6,311 nt of DNA from Clostridia bacterium (GTDB lineage: Bacteria; Bacillota; Clostridia; Oscillospirales; CAG-272). Positions 1-5,775 of the stretch are shown one piece after another; the first letter of the stretch is position 1, and each line of letters opens with the position of its first letter. The notes below the pieces were generated by a model that had not been told where the DNA came from, did not search any database, and saw nothing but the letters and a program-made list of their open reading frames with translations. The stretch spans positions 1 through 6,311 of the forward strand of contig JAFTMU010000323.1 of the NCBI GenBank assembly GCA_017452215.1. The letters are read 5' to 3'. Both the position numbers and the translations under genes were made by a program.

Positions 1-364
1 CGTCCTCCATATATTCCAGGAGCGATTGCTGCTGCTTGCGGTTGAAATACTGGATCTCGTCCAGGTACAGCAAAATGCCGCCTGCGCCAAAGAGATTGCC
101 TGTTTCGGCAATGACGTCCTTGATATCCGAGAGGGAGGCGGAGGTGGCGTTGAGCTTGCGGAAGGTCATGCCCGACTGCTTTGCAATGATGGAGGCGGCG
201 GTGGTCTTTCCCGTTCCGGGAGGACCGTAGAAGATCATGTTGGTGATCCTGCCGCCTGCCAGCATACGTCTGACGACGCCCTTTGAGCCAAAGAGATGAT
301 CCTGCCCGATGATCCCATCGAAATCCGTGGGACGCAAAAGATCGGCAAGCTGTGCGTTCTTCAT
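1..364 (-). CDS. rarA: RarA/MgsA-type replication-associated recombination ATPase, N-terminal part (runs off left edge)
   Basis: AAA+ ATPase of the RarA (MgsA/WRNIP1) family, which acts in the cytoplasm at stalled or gapped replication forks. Only the first 121 codons are in the window. Visible features: an N-terminal box with LRPTDFDGIIGQDHLFG (about residues 9-26), the typical RarA entry motif; Walker A GPPGTGKT at 47-54; and Walker B LLYLDEIQYFN at about 98-108, followed by a QQQSLLEYMED segment matching the RarA 'DEIHRFN..QQ' region. The ATG at 364-362 is preceded by GAGG (375-372) seven bases upstream. The ATG overlaps the TGA of the upstream glycosyltransferase/CsaB gene (ATGA), so the two are probably co-transcribed and translationally coupled. 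The sensor and tetramerisation regions lie outside the window, so whether the gene is intact cannot be judged. Other AAA+ clamp-loader relatives (DnaX, RuvB) fit less well because of the QDHLFG and QQQSLL motifs. Confidence 0.93.
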   Translation of the reverse strand, partial: MKNAQLADLLRPTDFDGIIGQDHLFGSKGVVRRMLAGGRITNMIFYGPPGTGKTTAASIIAKQSGMTFRKLNATSASLSDIKDVIAETGNLFGAGGILLYLDEIQYFNRKQQQSLLEYMED

Positions 365-2580
365 GAAAAATCCTCGCTTTTTGTAGCATTCCGACTTCTA
401 TTATCTACTATTGCCGAAATATTTGCAAGGTCTTTTCTCGCTTTTTTTCGCAAATCCGCCACGGCGTCGGTGAAAATGGGACGCAGGGCTGCTCTCTCAC
501 GGAGCGCCTGCTCCACGCTCTCCACTACAGCCGCAACCGAAAGGGTGTCAAGGGGAAGGACAATCTGTCCCGACTGGTTGGCAAAGGCAGTGATCTTTTT
601 CTCCTTGGGATCACAGACGACACCGACGGCGGGAGTTCCCGTGGCAGTGGCGAGGACCATTCCGTGCAAGCGCATGGTGATGACGGCTTGGGCTTTTTTG
701 ATCAATGCCGCCGCCTGTGAGGGGGCGCTTGGGGTGTAGCATCTTGCATCCAGGGTCTGTGCCGCCGAAATGGAGGCTTGTCTGTCGTGGTTGGGGTCAA
801 AGATCAAGAAGATTGGACGGAGAAAGTGACGCTTGCAAAGCATTCGCACCGCAGCAGTGACGATACGTTGGACGTCGGTGTCTTTTCTGCCTCCCTTTAA
901 AATGATGCAAAGATACGGGGTGCGTTCGTCAAGTTCCAAGGCTTGCAAAAGATACGCCGAACGGGAAACGGGGGGCAGGGGGGACAGGAGGGCGGGATCT
1001 GCGCCCTCATAGAGGCGAGAGCGATCGATGCCGAGGGCTTCGGTCAAGCGCAGGGAGATAGGATCCCGCAGGCTGAGATAGGCGCAACGGTGCAGGGCTT
1101 TTTTGGTGCGGACAAGGGGGCGCTTTCCCTCCAATGGACCGATGCCTGCGGAATACAGAATGGGAGTGGCGCCCATCAAGCGTGCAAGACGCAAGAGGAG
1201 CAGATAATAATAGAGGGAACGGTTGCTGGTGGCGTTTTGCAAAAGAGATCCGCCGCCGAGCAAAAACGCATCCGAGCGCAAAAGCGCCGCAAGCAGAGAA
1301 AAGGGGTTGTGGCGATTGACGCATTTGATGCCGAAGCGCCTGGAATCCCTGTGTGGGTCTCCCGTGAAAGCAAGCACACGGATATCGGGAGCGACGCTGT
1401 GCAGTCCCTCTAAAAATCCAATGAGGAGCAGGTCGTCACCGAGATTTCCACATCCGAAATATCCGCCCACGGTGACGGTTTTTTTCGGTGTCGGAGTGAG
1501 GCTGTGATGGTACAGTGCGTAGGTCTCCCGACACATTTTCTCGGTGCCGAAGCGGCTTTGAATGAGCGCTTGGGATTCCGAGGCATAGCGGTGACGCAGC
1601 TCCGGGCTTTCCAAAAGAGAGAGCAGGTCGTTTTGCAGGCGGTACGTGTCCGCCCGTCGGCAATCCCGACAGCAAAAATTGGAGAGTGCCGCTGCGTGTG
1701 CGGTTTCGGCGGTGAGAATTCCTCCGTAGCCCTCGTTGCCGCAAAGAATGACGGCGCATCCTGAGGCTCCTGCCTCCATTGCCGCACGGGAGACGCCTAC
1801 GAAGATCTCTTGCTTTTTTAAGAGAGACGCCATATCCTTGACGTGTCCGTGGAGCGTGACCGCCTCAAAGCCGATGATGCGGTTTGCCTCCAAGGCAAGG
1901 CTTTTTATATGCGAAAAGGCATTTCCTCCCCCTGCGATGCCGATGCGGAGATCGGGGAAGCGGCGCAGAAGCCCGGGGGCGATACGGCAAAGCAGCTCGG
2001 CGCCAAGGGAGCAATCGGCGTCCAGGCGGCTGGCAAACAATAGTCCGAGAGGTTCGCTTTCCTTTTTGGAGGAGGGATCTGGGGAAAAACGGGCGCAATC
2101 GATCCCATTGGCAATGACGTGTATTCGTTCTGCGGGGACACGGTATTGCTTTTGCAGATATGCGGCAAGGTCCTCGCTGACGGTAACGGTGGTCCTGCCC
2201 CAATAGGAGAAGCGAGAAAGCAAGGGGGAGGGGAGATATTTTGCGTGGACGGTGACCAGCTCGGCGCAGCCGTATCTCCTTCCAAGCCCTCGAATGAGGG
2301 AGGCGGGAATGCGGGCGTGGGCGTGGAGAACGTCGTATTTTTCCCTTTTGACAAGGCGGGAGAGGCGAAGCCGCATTTGGAGCCACAACACGGGGTTCCT
2401 TTTGAACAGCGGCATTTGCAGGACACGCACGCCTTCTTGGGACAGGACGTCGGACATGGCGCCGCCCCCCGAGGTTAGTGTTACGTCAGCACCAAGGCGC
2501 ACAAGTCCCCGTGCAAGCTCCGTAACGTGGGTCTCGGCGCCCCCTGCCTCCATTCTGTCGGTCAATAGAAGTATCTTCAT
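361..2580 (-). CDS. csaB: GT4-like glycosyltransferase fused to CsaB-type polysaccharide pyruvyl transferase
   Basis: A 739-residue two-domain protein, probably cytoplasmic and acting on a cell-wall polysaccharide precursor. Residues about 1-357 resemble a GT-B fold, family GT4 glycosyltransferase: N-terminal DRMEAGGAETHV (8-19), a VHAHARIP-like segment, and a C-terminal VSRAAMEAG...GNEGYGG block (263-287). A proline/threonine linker (about 358-367) leads to the CsaB domain: VGGYFGCGNLGDD at 371-383, LLGGGSLLQ at 440-448, SAGIGPLEG, SLRDPIS and MRLHGMVLATATGTP around 636-650, with the conserved His639. In characterised bacteria CsaB adds a pyruvate ketal to the wall polysaccharide that anchors SLH-domain proteins; that role here is inferred. 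The usual EX7E motif of GT4 is altered: the first Glu position holds Val261 and only Glu269 remains. The start is the ATG at 2580: GAGGTG (2592-2587) lies six bases upstream, whereas the in-frame GTG at 2589 is part of that ribosome binding site. The stop overlaps the rarA start. Confidence 0.92.
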   Translation of the reverse strand: MKILLLTDRMEAGGAETHVTELARGLVRLGADVTLTSGGGAMSDVLSQEGVRVLQMPLFKRNPVLWLQMRLRLSRLVKREKYDVLHAHARIPASLIRGLGRRYGCAELVTVHAKYLPSPLLSRFSYWGRTTVTVSEDLAAYLQKQYRVPAERIHVIANGIDCARFSPDPSSKKESEPLGLLFASRLDADCSLGAELLCRIAPGLLRRFPDLRIGIAGGGNAFSHIKSLALEANRIIGFEAVTLHGHVKDMASLLKKQEIFVGVSRAAMEAGASGCAVILCGNEGYGGILTAETAHAAALSNFCCRDCRRADTYRLQNDLLSLLESPELRHRYASESQALIQSRFGTEKMCRETYALYHHSLTPTPKKTVTVGGYFGCGNLGDDLLLIGFLEGLHSVAPDIRVLAFTGDPHRDSRRFGIKCVNRHNPFSLLAALLRSDAFLLGGGSLLQNATSNRSLYYYLLLLRLARLMGATPILYSAGIGPLEGKRPLVRTKKALHRCAYLSLRDPISLRLTEALGIDRSRLYEGADPALLSPLPPVSRSAYLLQALELDERTPYLCIILKGGRKDTDVQRIVTAAVRMLCKRHFLRPIFLIFDPNHDRQASISAAQTLDARCYTPSAPSQAAALIKKAQAVITMRLHGMVLATATGTPAVGVVCDPKEKKITAFANQSGQIVLPLDTLSVAAVVESVEQALRERAALRPIFTDAVADLRKKARKDLANISAIVDNRSRNATKSEDFS

Positions 2581-2586
2581 TTTTAT

Positions 2587-2592
2587 CACCTC
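2587..2592 (-). promoter_or_regulatory. Ribosome binding site deciding the csaB-fusion start
   Basis: The minus strand reads GAGGTG, then ATAAAA, then ATG at 2580. The alternative GTG start at 2589 is the last three bases of this GAGGTG, so it cannot use the same site. This supports the shorter 739-residue product. Confidence 0.75.
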
Positions 2593-2654
2593 GTATCAAG
2601 GGTTGCCAATTTGGAGGGGGAATATGCCGAGAAGAAAGAGGCTGCTTTAGGAGG

Positions 2655-2721
2655 CGGGGTGGTGATCCCCGAAAACTTGCGGGAGCTATTCTATGGGATA
2701 GCGTAGAGTAGTTAAAACTCT
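2655..2721. repeat. Three consecutive small inverted repeats upstream of the csaB fusion
   Basis: Reading the plus strand: CGGGG-N7-CCCCG (2655-2671), GCTAT-N8-ATAGC (2685-2702) and AGAGT-N7-ACTCT (2705-2721). Each has perfect 5-bp arms. None is followed by a T-run in either direction, so they are not obvious terminators. They could form a structured leader in the minus-strand transcript, or be protein-binding dyads. Arms of five bases can also arise by chance. Confidence 0.35.
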
Positions 2722-2725
2722 GCTT

Positions 2726-2755
2726 TATATACCTCACGTTTCAAAGGTTCTTGAA
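2726..2755 (-). promoter_or_regulatory. Weak candidate promoter for the csaB fusion-rarA unit
   Basis: The minus strand has TTCAAG (2755-2750), an 18-base spacer and TATATA (2731-2726), followed by AAG. Both boxes match the sigma-A consensus only partly (3/6 and 4/6). A second possible -10, TAGAAT, lies at about 2694-2689 without a good -35. This is the best place seen for a promoter upstream of the unit, but it is a weak call. If right, the leader would be about 140 bases long and contain the small hairpins at 2655-2721. Confidence 0.22.
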
Positions 2756-2763
2756 AAGAGGGG

Positions 2764-2805
2764 TGTGGGGAGGGAAACTTCTTTCAAGAAGTTTCCCTCC
2801 CCACA
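2764..2805. repeat. Perfect 20-bp-arm inverted repeat (long hairpin), likely dispersed repeat element
   Basis: The left arm (2764-2783, TGTGGGGAGGGAAACTTCTT) is matched exactly by the right arm (2786-2805) around a two-base centre, so the RNA would close with a four-base loop. There is no T-run next to the stem in the minus direction and only an A-run on the plus side, which overlaps the T-tract of the AraC-gene terminator. The hairpin is therefore not a canonical terminator. An adjacent TTCTTGAAA (2748-2756) is an exact complement of the hairpin centre TTTCAAGAA (2782-2790), allowing an alternative fold. Purine-rich hairpins of this sort are often intergenic dispersed repeats in clostridial genomes. 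That identity is inferred, since only one copy is in the window. Confidence 0.8.
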
Positions 2806-2836
2806 AAAAAATTTCTCCGCTTTTAAAAACGCAGAG
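2805..2836 (-). terminator. Rho-independent terminator of the AraC-family gene
   Basis: About 14 bases after the stop codon, the minus strand forms a stem CTCTGC (2836-2831) with GCGGAG (2820-2815), including one T-G wobble, around a ten-base AT-rich loop. It is followed by AAA and seven Ts (2811-2805). The T-tract shares its last base with the long inverted repeat at 2764-2805. Confidence 0.65.
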
Positions 2837-2849
2837 CGGTGTTGAAGGA

Positions 2850-3587
2850 TTATTTTTTTTCAAAATATTTACCGGGGGGGATGCCCGTGGCTTTTTTGAA
2901 GATGCGGGAAAAGTAGGCTACGTCGTGAAAGCCTGCCATGTGGGAGATCTGTGACACGGAATAATTGGAGGTGCCTCGGGAGGTCAGCAGCTTTTTTGCT
3001 GCCTTGATGCGCAATTCGGCGAGATATTCGTGAGGCGTCTTTCCAAAATGACGGCGGAAGAGTCTGCGCATATGGTCGGGGCAATATCCACCGAGAGAGA
3101 GGCAATCGTCCACCGAAAAATCCGGGTCCTGAAAGGATTGCAGGATCTTGTTTGCAATCTCCTCTACACGGGAATCGGTCTCCCGGTATTCGATGCGGGA
3201 GAGGATCATTGCCTGTATGGAGTCCCACAGGCTGTCAACGACACTTTTTCGGTTTGGAGTGTCGCCGTATTGGGCGGAATACAAGATGTTGATGAGAGAG
3301 GTGATGCTGTTTTCGGCATCGTCGTTGAACAAAATCGGGTTTTTGCAATCGAGATTGGGAAAATCGGATGCTTGGATCCAAAGGTCCCGAAAGCCTGTTT
3401 CGGAGTATTTTGCATGAGTGACGCCGGGGGGAATACAGACGACGGTGTTTTCGTCAAAGAGAATGGAGCGATCCTCGAATTGCAGATGCCCGTTTCCCTC
3501 AATATTGGCGATGATCTCCCAGGTTTCGTGATTGTGCATTTCATGACACATTTGCAGAGAGGACTTTCCCGATAGTAAAATCCGCAT
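2850..3587 (-). CDS. AraC-family transcriptional regulator with cupin-like sensor domain
   Basis: A 245-residue DNA-binding regulator. The N-terminal half is a cupin-like ligand-binding domain: HEMHNHETWEI (15-25) gives the histidine-containing first strand motif, and a VCIPPGVTHAKY segment follows, as in AraC regulators that sense small effectors. The C-terminal 90 residues (156-245) form the double helix-turn-helix: DFSVDDCLSLGGYCPDHMRRLFRRHFGKTP..YL for the first, then SVSQISHMAGFHDVAYFSRIFKKATGIPPGKY for the second, which is very well conserved. Three in-frame ATGs exist (3620, 3602, 3587). The one at 3587 is chosen because GGAGGTGA (3599-3592) stands just upstream and the mapped promoter places the transcript start near 3604, downstream of the first ATG. 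The gene is divergent from the MATE exporter, a common layout for a regulator and its target. The effector cannot be told from sequence. Confidence 0.95.
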   Translation of the reverse strand: MRILLSGKSSLQMCHEMHNHETWEIIANIEGNGHLQFEDRSILFDENTVVCIPPGVTHAKYSETGFRDLWIQASDFPNLDCKNPILFNDDAENSITSLINILYSAQYGDTPNRKSVVDSLWDSIQAMILSRIEYRETDSRVEEIANKILQSFQDPDFSVDDCLSLGGYCPDHMRRLFRRHFGKTPHEYLAELRIKAAKKLLTSRGTSNYSVSQISHMAGFHDVAYFSRIFKKATGIPPGKYFEKK

Positions 3588-3610
3588 ATCCTCACCTCCC
3601 ATTTGCCAAC

Positions 3611-3639
3611 AGTATAGCATAGGAAGTTCAAAATTACAA
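3611..3639 (-). promoter_or_regulatory. Promoter of the AraC-family gene
   Basis: On the minus strand: -35 TTGTAA (3639-3634), 17-base spacer, -10 TATACT (3616-3611), preceded by TGC to give an extended -10. The predicted transcript start near 3604 leaves a leader of only about 17 bases that holds little more than the ribosome binding site. Confidence 0.75.
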
Positions 3640-3660
3640 CTATTTTTTTGTTTTTTCAGA

Positions 3661-3689
3661 CGGTAAAAACGTAAAAATGTCGGAAAAGT
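3661..3689. promoter_or_regulatory. Candidate AraC-type operator between the divergent promoters
   Basis: The stretch holds CGGTAAAAAC (3661-3670), GTAAAAAT (3671-3678) and CGGAAAAG (3681-3688). The two CGG elements are 20 bp apart, about two helical turns, and point the same way. AraC-family regulators commonly bind pairs of direct half-sites with such spacing. The block lies upstream of both -35 boxes (3639 for the regulator, 3714 for the exporter). Assignment as an operator is an inference from position and repetition. Confidence 0.3.
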
Positions 3690-3713
3690 ACAAAATTATA
3701 TCGGGAATGTGTA

Positions 3714-3742
3714 TTGCATTTGTAGCGGCGTTGGATTATACT
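3714..3742 (+). promoter_or_regulatory. Promoter of the MATE exporter gene
   Basis: TTGCAT (3714-3719), a 17-base spacer and TATACT (3737-3742) give a plausible sigma-A promoter with a good -10 and a partly matching -35, as expected for a promoter that needs an activator. The predicted transcript start is near 3749, leaving a leader of about 48 bases before the chosen ATG at 3797. Confidence 0.6.
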
Positions 3743-3796
3743 TGTGGCGTAAGGAGCTCGTAGGAAATGCTTTCACCGCTTGAAGGGAGGCTCGGA

Positions 3797-5170
3797 ATGG
3801 TAAAAGATCTGACAAAAGGAAAGCCCACAAGCCTGATCATTACGTTTGCGCTTTCAATGATCGCCTCGAACGTATTGAGCTACGTATACGGTATGACCGA
3901 CAGTCTCATGGTCGGTTGGTACGTCAGCACCGACGCCTTGGGCGCCGTTGGGGCAGCCTCTCCTTTCTGTGATCTTATTCAGGGGTTTGCCGCTTCCACG
4001 ATCTCGGGATTTTCTCTTTTGGCGGGGCGCACCTTTGGAGCGGGGGACCGTAACAGCTTGCGCCGACTGATGGCGAACGTCCTTTATCTGAGCGGAGGAC
4101 TGGTTTTGATCGCCACCTTGCTCTGTACCGTGTTTTGCCGCACCTTCGTGGTGTGGATGAACACCCCCGAGGGATTTGTGGAGCTTGCTACCTCTTATCT
4201 TTCCGTGATCATGGTGGGCATGCCCATCAGCGCCATTTCCTGGGTGTGCGGAGCGATGTTTCGGGCGTTGGGAGACAGTAAGACGCCTTTGATGATCTCG
4301 GGACTTTGCGGTGCCTTGAACGTCTTTTTTAACTTTTTGTTCCTTGCAGTGTTTCCTCTTGGGATCGTAGGGGCGGCGTACGGAACGCTTTGCGCTTCTC
4401 TTACGGGAGCGATCCTTTACTTGATCTGCTTCCGCCGCCGAATGAAGGTTTTGCATTTCGGTAGGGAGGATGCCGCTTTTTCCCCGTTTATTTCCCGTCA
4501 GCTTTTGAGGGACGGCTTGCCCTTGGGAATGCTCAATTCGGTCATCACCGTTGGAGCGTTGATCCTGCAGATGGCGATCAACGGGCATGGCGAGAACGTT
4601 GTTACGGGGATCAACATCGGAACAAAGCTGTTGTCCATTCTGTGGATGATGATTCAGTCCTTTGAAGGTGCCGTGGTGTATTTTTGCGCACAGAATATCG
4701 GGGCGGGACGTGTGGAACGGGTACGGGGCGCCGTACGGAACGTTTTGCTGATCTGTATCGGTATTGCCGGCGCATTCGCCGCTCTCTTTATCCTCTTCGG
4801 ACGGTATTACTATATGCTGTACGTGGGAGAGAATGAGACGTTGATCAAATACGCAAGCGATTATATCTTTACGCAGGTGATCTTTTTCCCGTTCATGGCG
4901 ATGCTTTGCATCTGGCGTGGAGGGTTGAAGGGGATTGGAAATACCATGCCTGCGGTGATGTGCGGTGTGATCGAGCTGATCTCCCGTCTTGCGGTTTCCT
5001 TCCTGTTTGCAGACAATTTAACGGTCTTGTTTTTTGCGGGCCCTGCCGCATGGGTGACGGCATCCATTTATTTGGGACTTTCTTTCCCGCACTTTTTGAA
5101 GAAAAAGGAAGCGGCGCAAAAAATCGCTTCTCCGCAGCCCGAACGGGAGACGGTAGAGGTGCGTTCATAA
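3797..5170 (+). CDS. MATE-family multidrug/metabolite exporter
   Basis: A 457-residue integral membrane protein of the multidrug and toxic compound extrusion family (NorM/DinF type). These carriers export organic cations or other small molecules by Na+ or H+ antiport across the cytoplasmic membrane. About twelve hydrophobic segments alternate with short basic loops. Family motifs are visible: MTDSLMVGWYVSTDALGAVG near residue 35, FRALGDSKTP at 155-164 at the end of the first half, QNIGAG at 299-304 and LKGIGNTMP at 377-385 in the second half. The length is normal for the family. The start at 3797 is preferred over the ATG at 3767: GGGAGG (3785-3790) is six bases upstream and MVKDLTKGKP is a typical MATE beginning. 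However, an AAGGAG (3750-3755) before 3767 is not excluded. The tail after about residue 430 is charged and cytoplasmic. The substrate is unknown; the divergent AraC-family gene is the likely regulator. Confidence 0.95.
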   Translation: MVKDLTKGKPTSLIITFALSMIASNVLSYVYGMTDSLMVGWYVSTDALGAVGAASPFCDLIQGFAASTISGFSLLAGRTFGAGDRNSLRRLMANVLYLSGGLVLIATLLCTVFCRTFVVWMNTPEGFVELATSYLSVIMVGMPISAISWVCGAMFRALGDSKTPLMISGLCGALNVFFNFLFLAVFPLGIVGAAYGTLCASLTGAILYLICFRRRMKVLHFGREDAAFSPFISRQLLRDGLPLGMLNSVITVGALILQMAINGHGENVVTGINIGTKLLSILWMMIQSFEGAVVYFCAQNIGAGRVERVRGAVRNVLLICIGIAGAFAALFILFGRYYYMLYVGENETLIKYASDYIFTQVIFFPFMAMLCIWRGGLKGIGNTMPAVMCGVIELISRLAVSFLFADNLTVLFFAGPAAWVTASIYLGLSFPHFLKKKEAAQKIASPQPERETVEVRS

Positions 5171-5176
5171 AAAATG

Positions 5177-5204
5177 CCCGTGCATTGCCGAAGCGATGCA
5201 CGGG
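5177..5204. terminator. Bidirectional Rho-independent terminator between convergent genes
   Basis: CCCGTGCAT (5177-5185) pairs perfectly with ATGCACGGG (5196-5204). The stem continues through a T-G wobble and two GC pairs to a CGAA loop (5189-5192), giving 12 pairs. On the plus strand it is followed by ATTTGTGTTTT; on the minus strand by CATTTTTTATG. It sits six bases after the MATE stop and nine bases after the stop of the converging tautomerase-like gene, so it can serve both. Confidence 0.88.
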
Positions 5205-5213
5205 ATTTGTGTT

Positions 5214-5558
5214 TTAAAAGTTTTCGCCGTTCCAGCCCCACGTATCGATGAATTCGTATTTGACGTAGGTATGCTCGGGGGAGACGTCCAATTCCTCCTT
5301 GAAGATCCGGCAAATGGTTTTGGTCATTTGGTTGCACAGGTCGTCATTGGCTGTTCCGAACAGCTGTACCTCCACCATGGCGACGGGGAAACTGTTGTAT
5401 CCACGGAACCACATACGGCAATTGTCGCTGAAATTGAGCATGAGCCAATATTCGTTCTTTCCGGGGAAGAGAGAGATGGCCTCTCCCAAGCGTGCCTTGA
5501 GGACGGCTTCCTTTTCCTCGCTGAGGCGGACGTTGAGCTTGGTATTGATGAATGGCAT
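5214..5558 (-). CDS. MIF-like / tautomerase-superfamily protein
   Basis: A 114-residue protein resembling macrophage migration inhibitory factor, a small beta-alpha-beta fold that forms trimers and tautomerises keto-enol substrates. It begins MPFINTKLNV, giving the conserved Pro2 that becomes the N-terminal catalytic base after Met removal. FPGKNEYWLMLNF (31-43) aligns with the GKPPQYIAV region of MIF and supplies Lys34. The end, VSPEHTYVKYEFIDTWGWNGENF, matches the MIF C-terminal pattern (SPDRVYINYYD...GWN..F). The mammalian CxxC is absent. Length matches MIF (about 115). The in-frame ATG at 5618 is rejected because the promoter's -35 box lies over it. The start at 5558 has AAGGAG (5573-5568) nine bases upstream. 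No signal peptide is seen, so it is probably cytoplasmic. The physiological substrate is unknown, and the gene stands alone, ending at the shared terminator. Confidence 0.85.
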   Translation of the reverse strand: MPFINTKLNVRLSEEKEAVLKARLGEAISLFPGKNEYWLMLNFSDNCRMWFRGYNSFPVAMVEVQLFGTANDDLCNQMTKTICRIFKEELDVSPEHTYVKYEFIDTWGWNGENF

Positions 5559-5579
5559 GATATCGTTCTCCTTGTGTTT

Positions 5580-5598
5580 TGATAGGACTATTCTATCA
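5580..5598. promoter_or_regulatory. Dyad over the -10 box and start point of the tautomerase-like gene (candidate operator)
   Basis: TGATAG (5580-5585), seven bases, then CTATCA (5593-5598), with perfect 6-bp arms. It covers the -10 box (5590-5595) and the predicted transcript start of the minus-strand gene, which is where a repressor would act. No matching regulator is in the window. Confidence 0.35.
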
Positions 5599-5618
5599 CA
5601 CTTTTTAGGGAATGTCAA
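5590..5618 (-). promoter_or_regulatory. Strong promoter of the tautomerase-like gene
   Basis: On the minus strand: consensus -35 TTGACA (5618-5613), 17-base spacer, TAGAAT (5595-5590) preceded by TGA as an extended -10. The transcript start is expected near 5583, giving a leader of about 25 bases. Confidence 0.88.
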
Positions 5619-5683
5619 TCGATAGGGCGGTTTTGTTCTTAAAAAATCAGTTTGGTGAGGGTTTTTAAAAAAATAGAGAAAAA

Positions 5684-5701
5684 AATGAAAAAATTTTCAT
5701 T
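5684..5701. promoter_or_regulatory. AT-rich palindrome just upstream of the rightmost promoter
   Basis: AATGAAAA (5684-5691), two bases, TTTTCATT (5694-5701): perfect 8-bp arms ending six bases before the -35 box. It lies in an A-tract-rich stretch (5641-5697) that could also act as an UP element. It may be an operator or simply a by-product of strong AT bias. Confidence 0.35.
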
Positions 5702-5707
5702 GTCTTG

Positions 5708-5736
5708 TTGACAATTCTTCAAAATCGTGGTATGAT
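5708..5736 (+). promoter_or_regulatory. Strong promoter of the acidic cysteine-repeat membrane protein gene
   Basis: Consensus -35 TTGACA (5708-5713), 17-base spacer, -10 TATGAT (5731-5736) preceded by TGG (extended -10). The transcript start is expected near 5743, followed by GGAGG (5764-5768) seven bases before the ATG at 5776. Confidence 0.88.
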
Positions 5737-5775
5737 TATGTTACATAGTAATAACTTTTTTACGGAGGAATGAAT

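Noticed and set aside
296..739. Plus-strand 147-codon frame
   Set aside because: It is antisense to the end of the CsaB domain and the rarA start, both of which carry clear family motifs.
2486..2737. Minus-strand 83-codon frame upstream of the csaB fusion
   Set aside because: It overlaps the beginning of the csaB fusion in another frame, has no ribosome binding site at its ATG and shows no recognisable motif.
2764..2805. Long inverted repeat considered as a transposon end or complete MITE
   Set aside because: No target-site duplication or second terminal repeat was seen flanking it, and there is no transposase nearby. It is kept only as a hairpin/dispersed-repeat candidate.
2751..2954. Plus-strand 67-codon frame starting MKRGVWGG
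   Set aside because: It begins in the inverted repeat, crosses the AraC terminator and continues antisense to the AraC gene. There is no ribosome binding site.
3854..4588. Open frame of 244 codons on the minus strand
   Set aside because: It lies wholly antisense to the MATE gene, its translation is low in hydrophobics and rich in His/Gln/Lys/Arg without any family motif, and no ribosome binding site or promoter is visible. It is a shadow frame.
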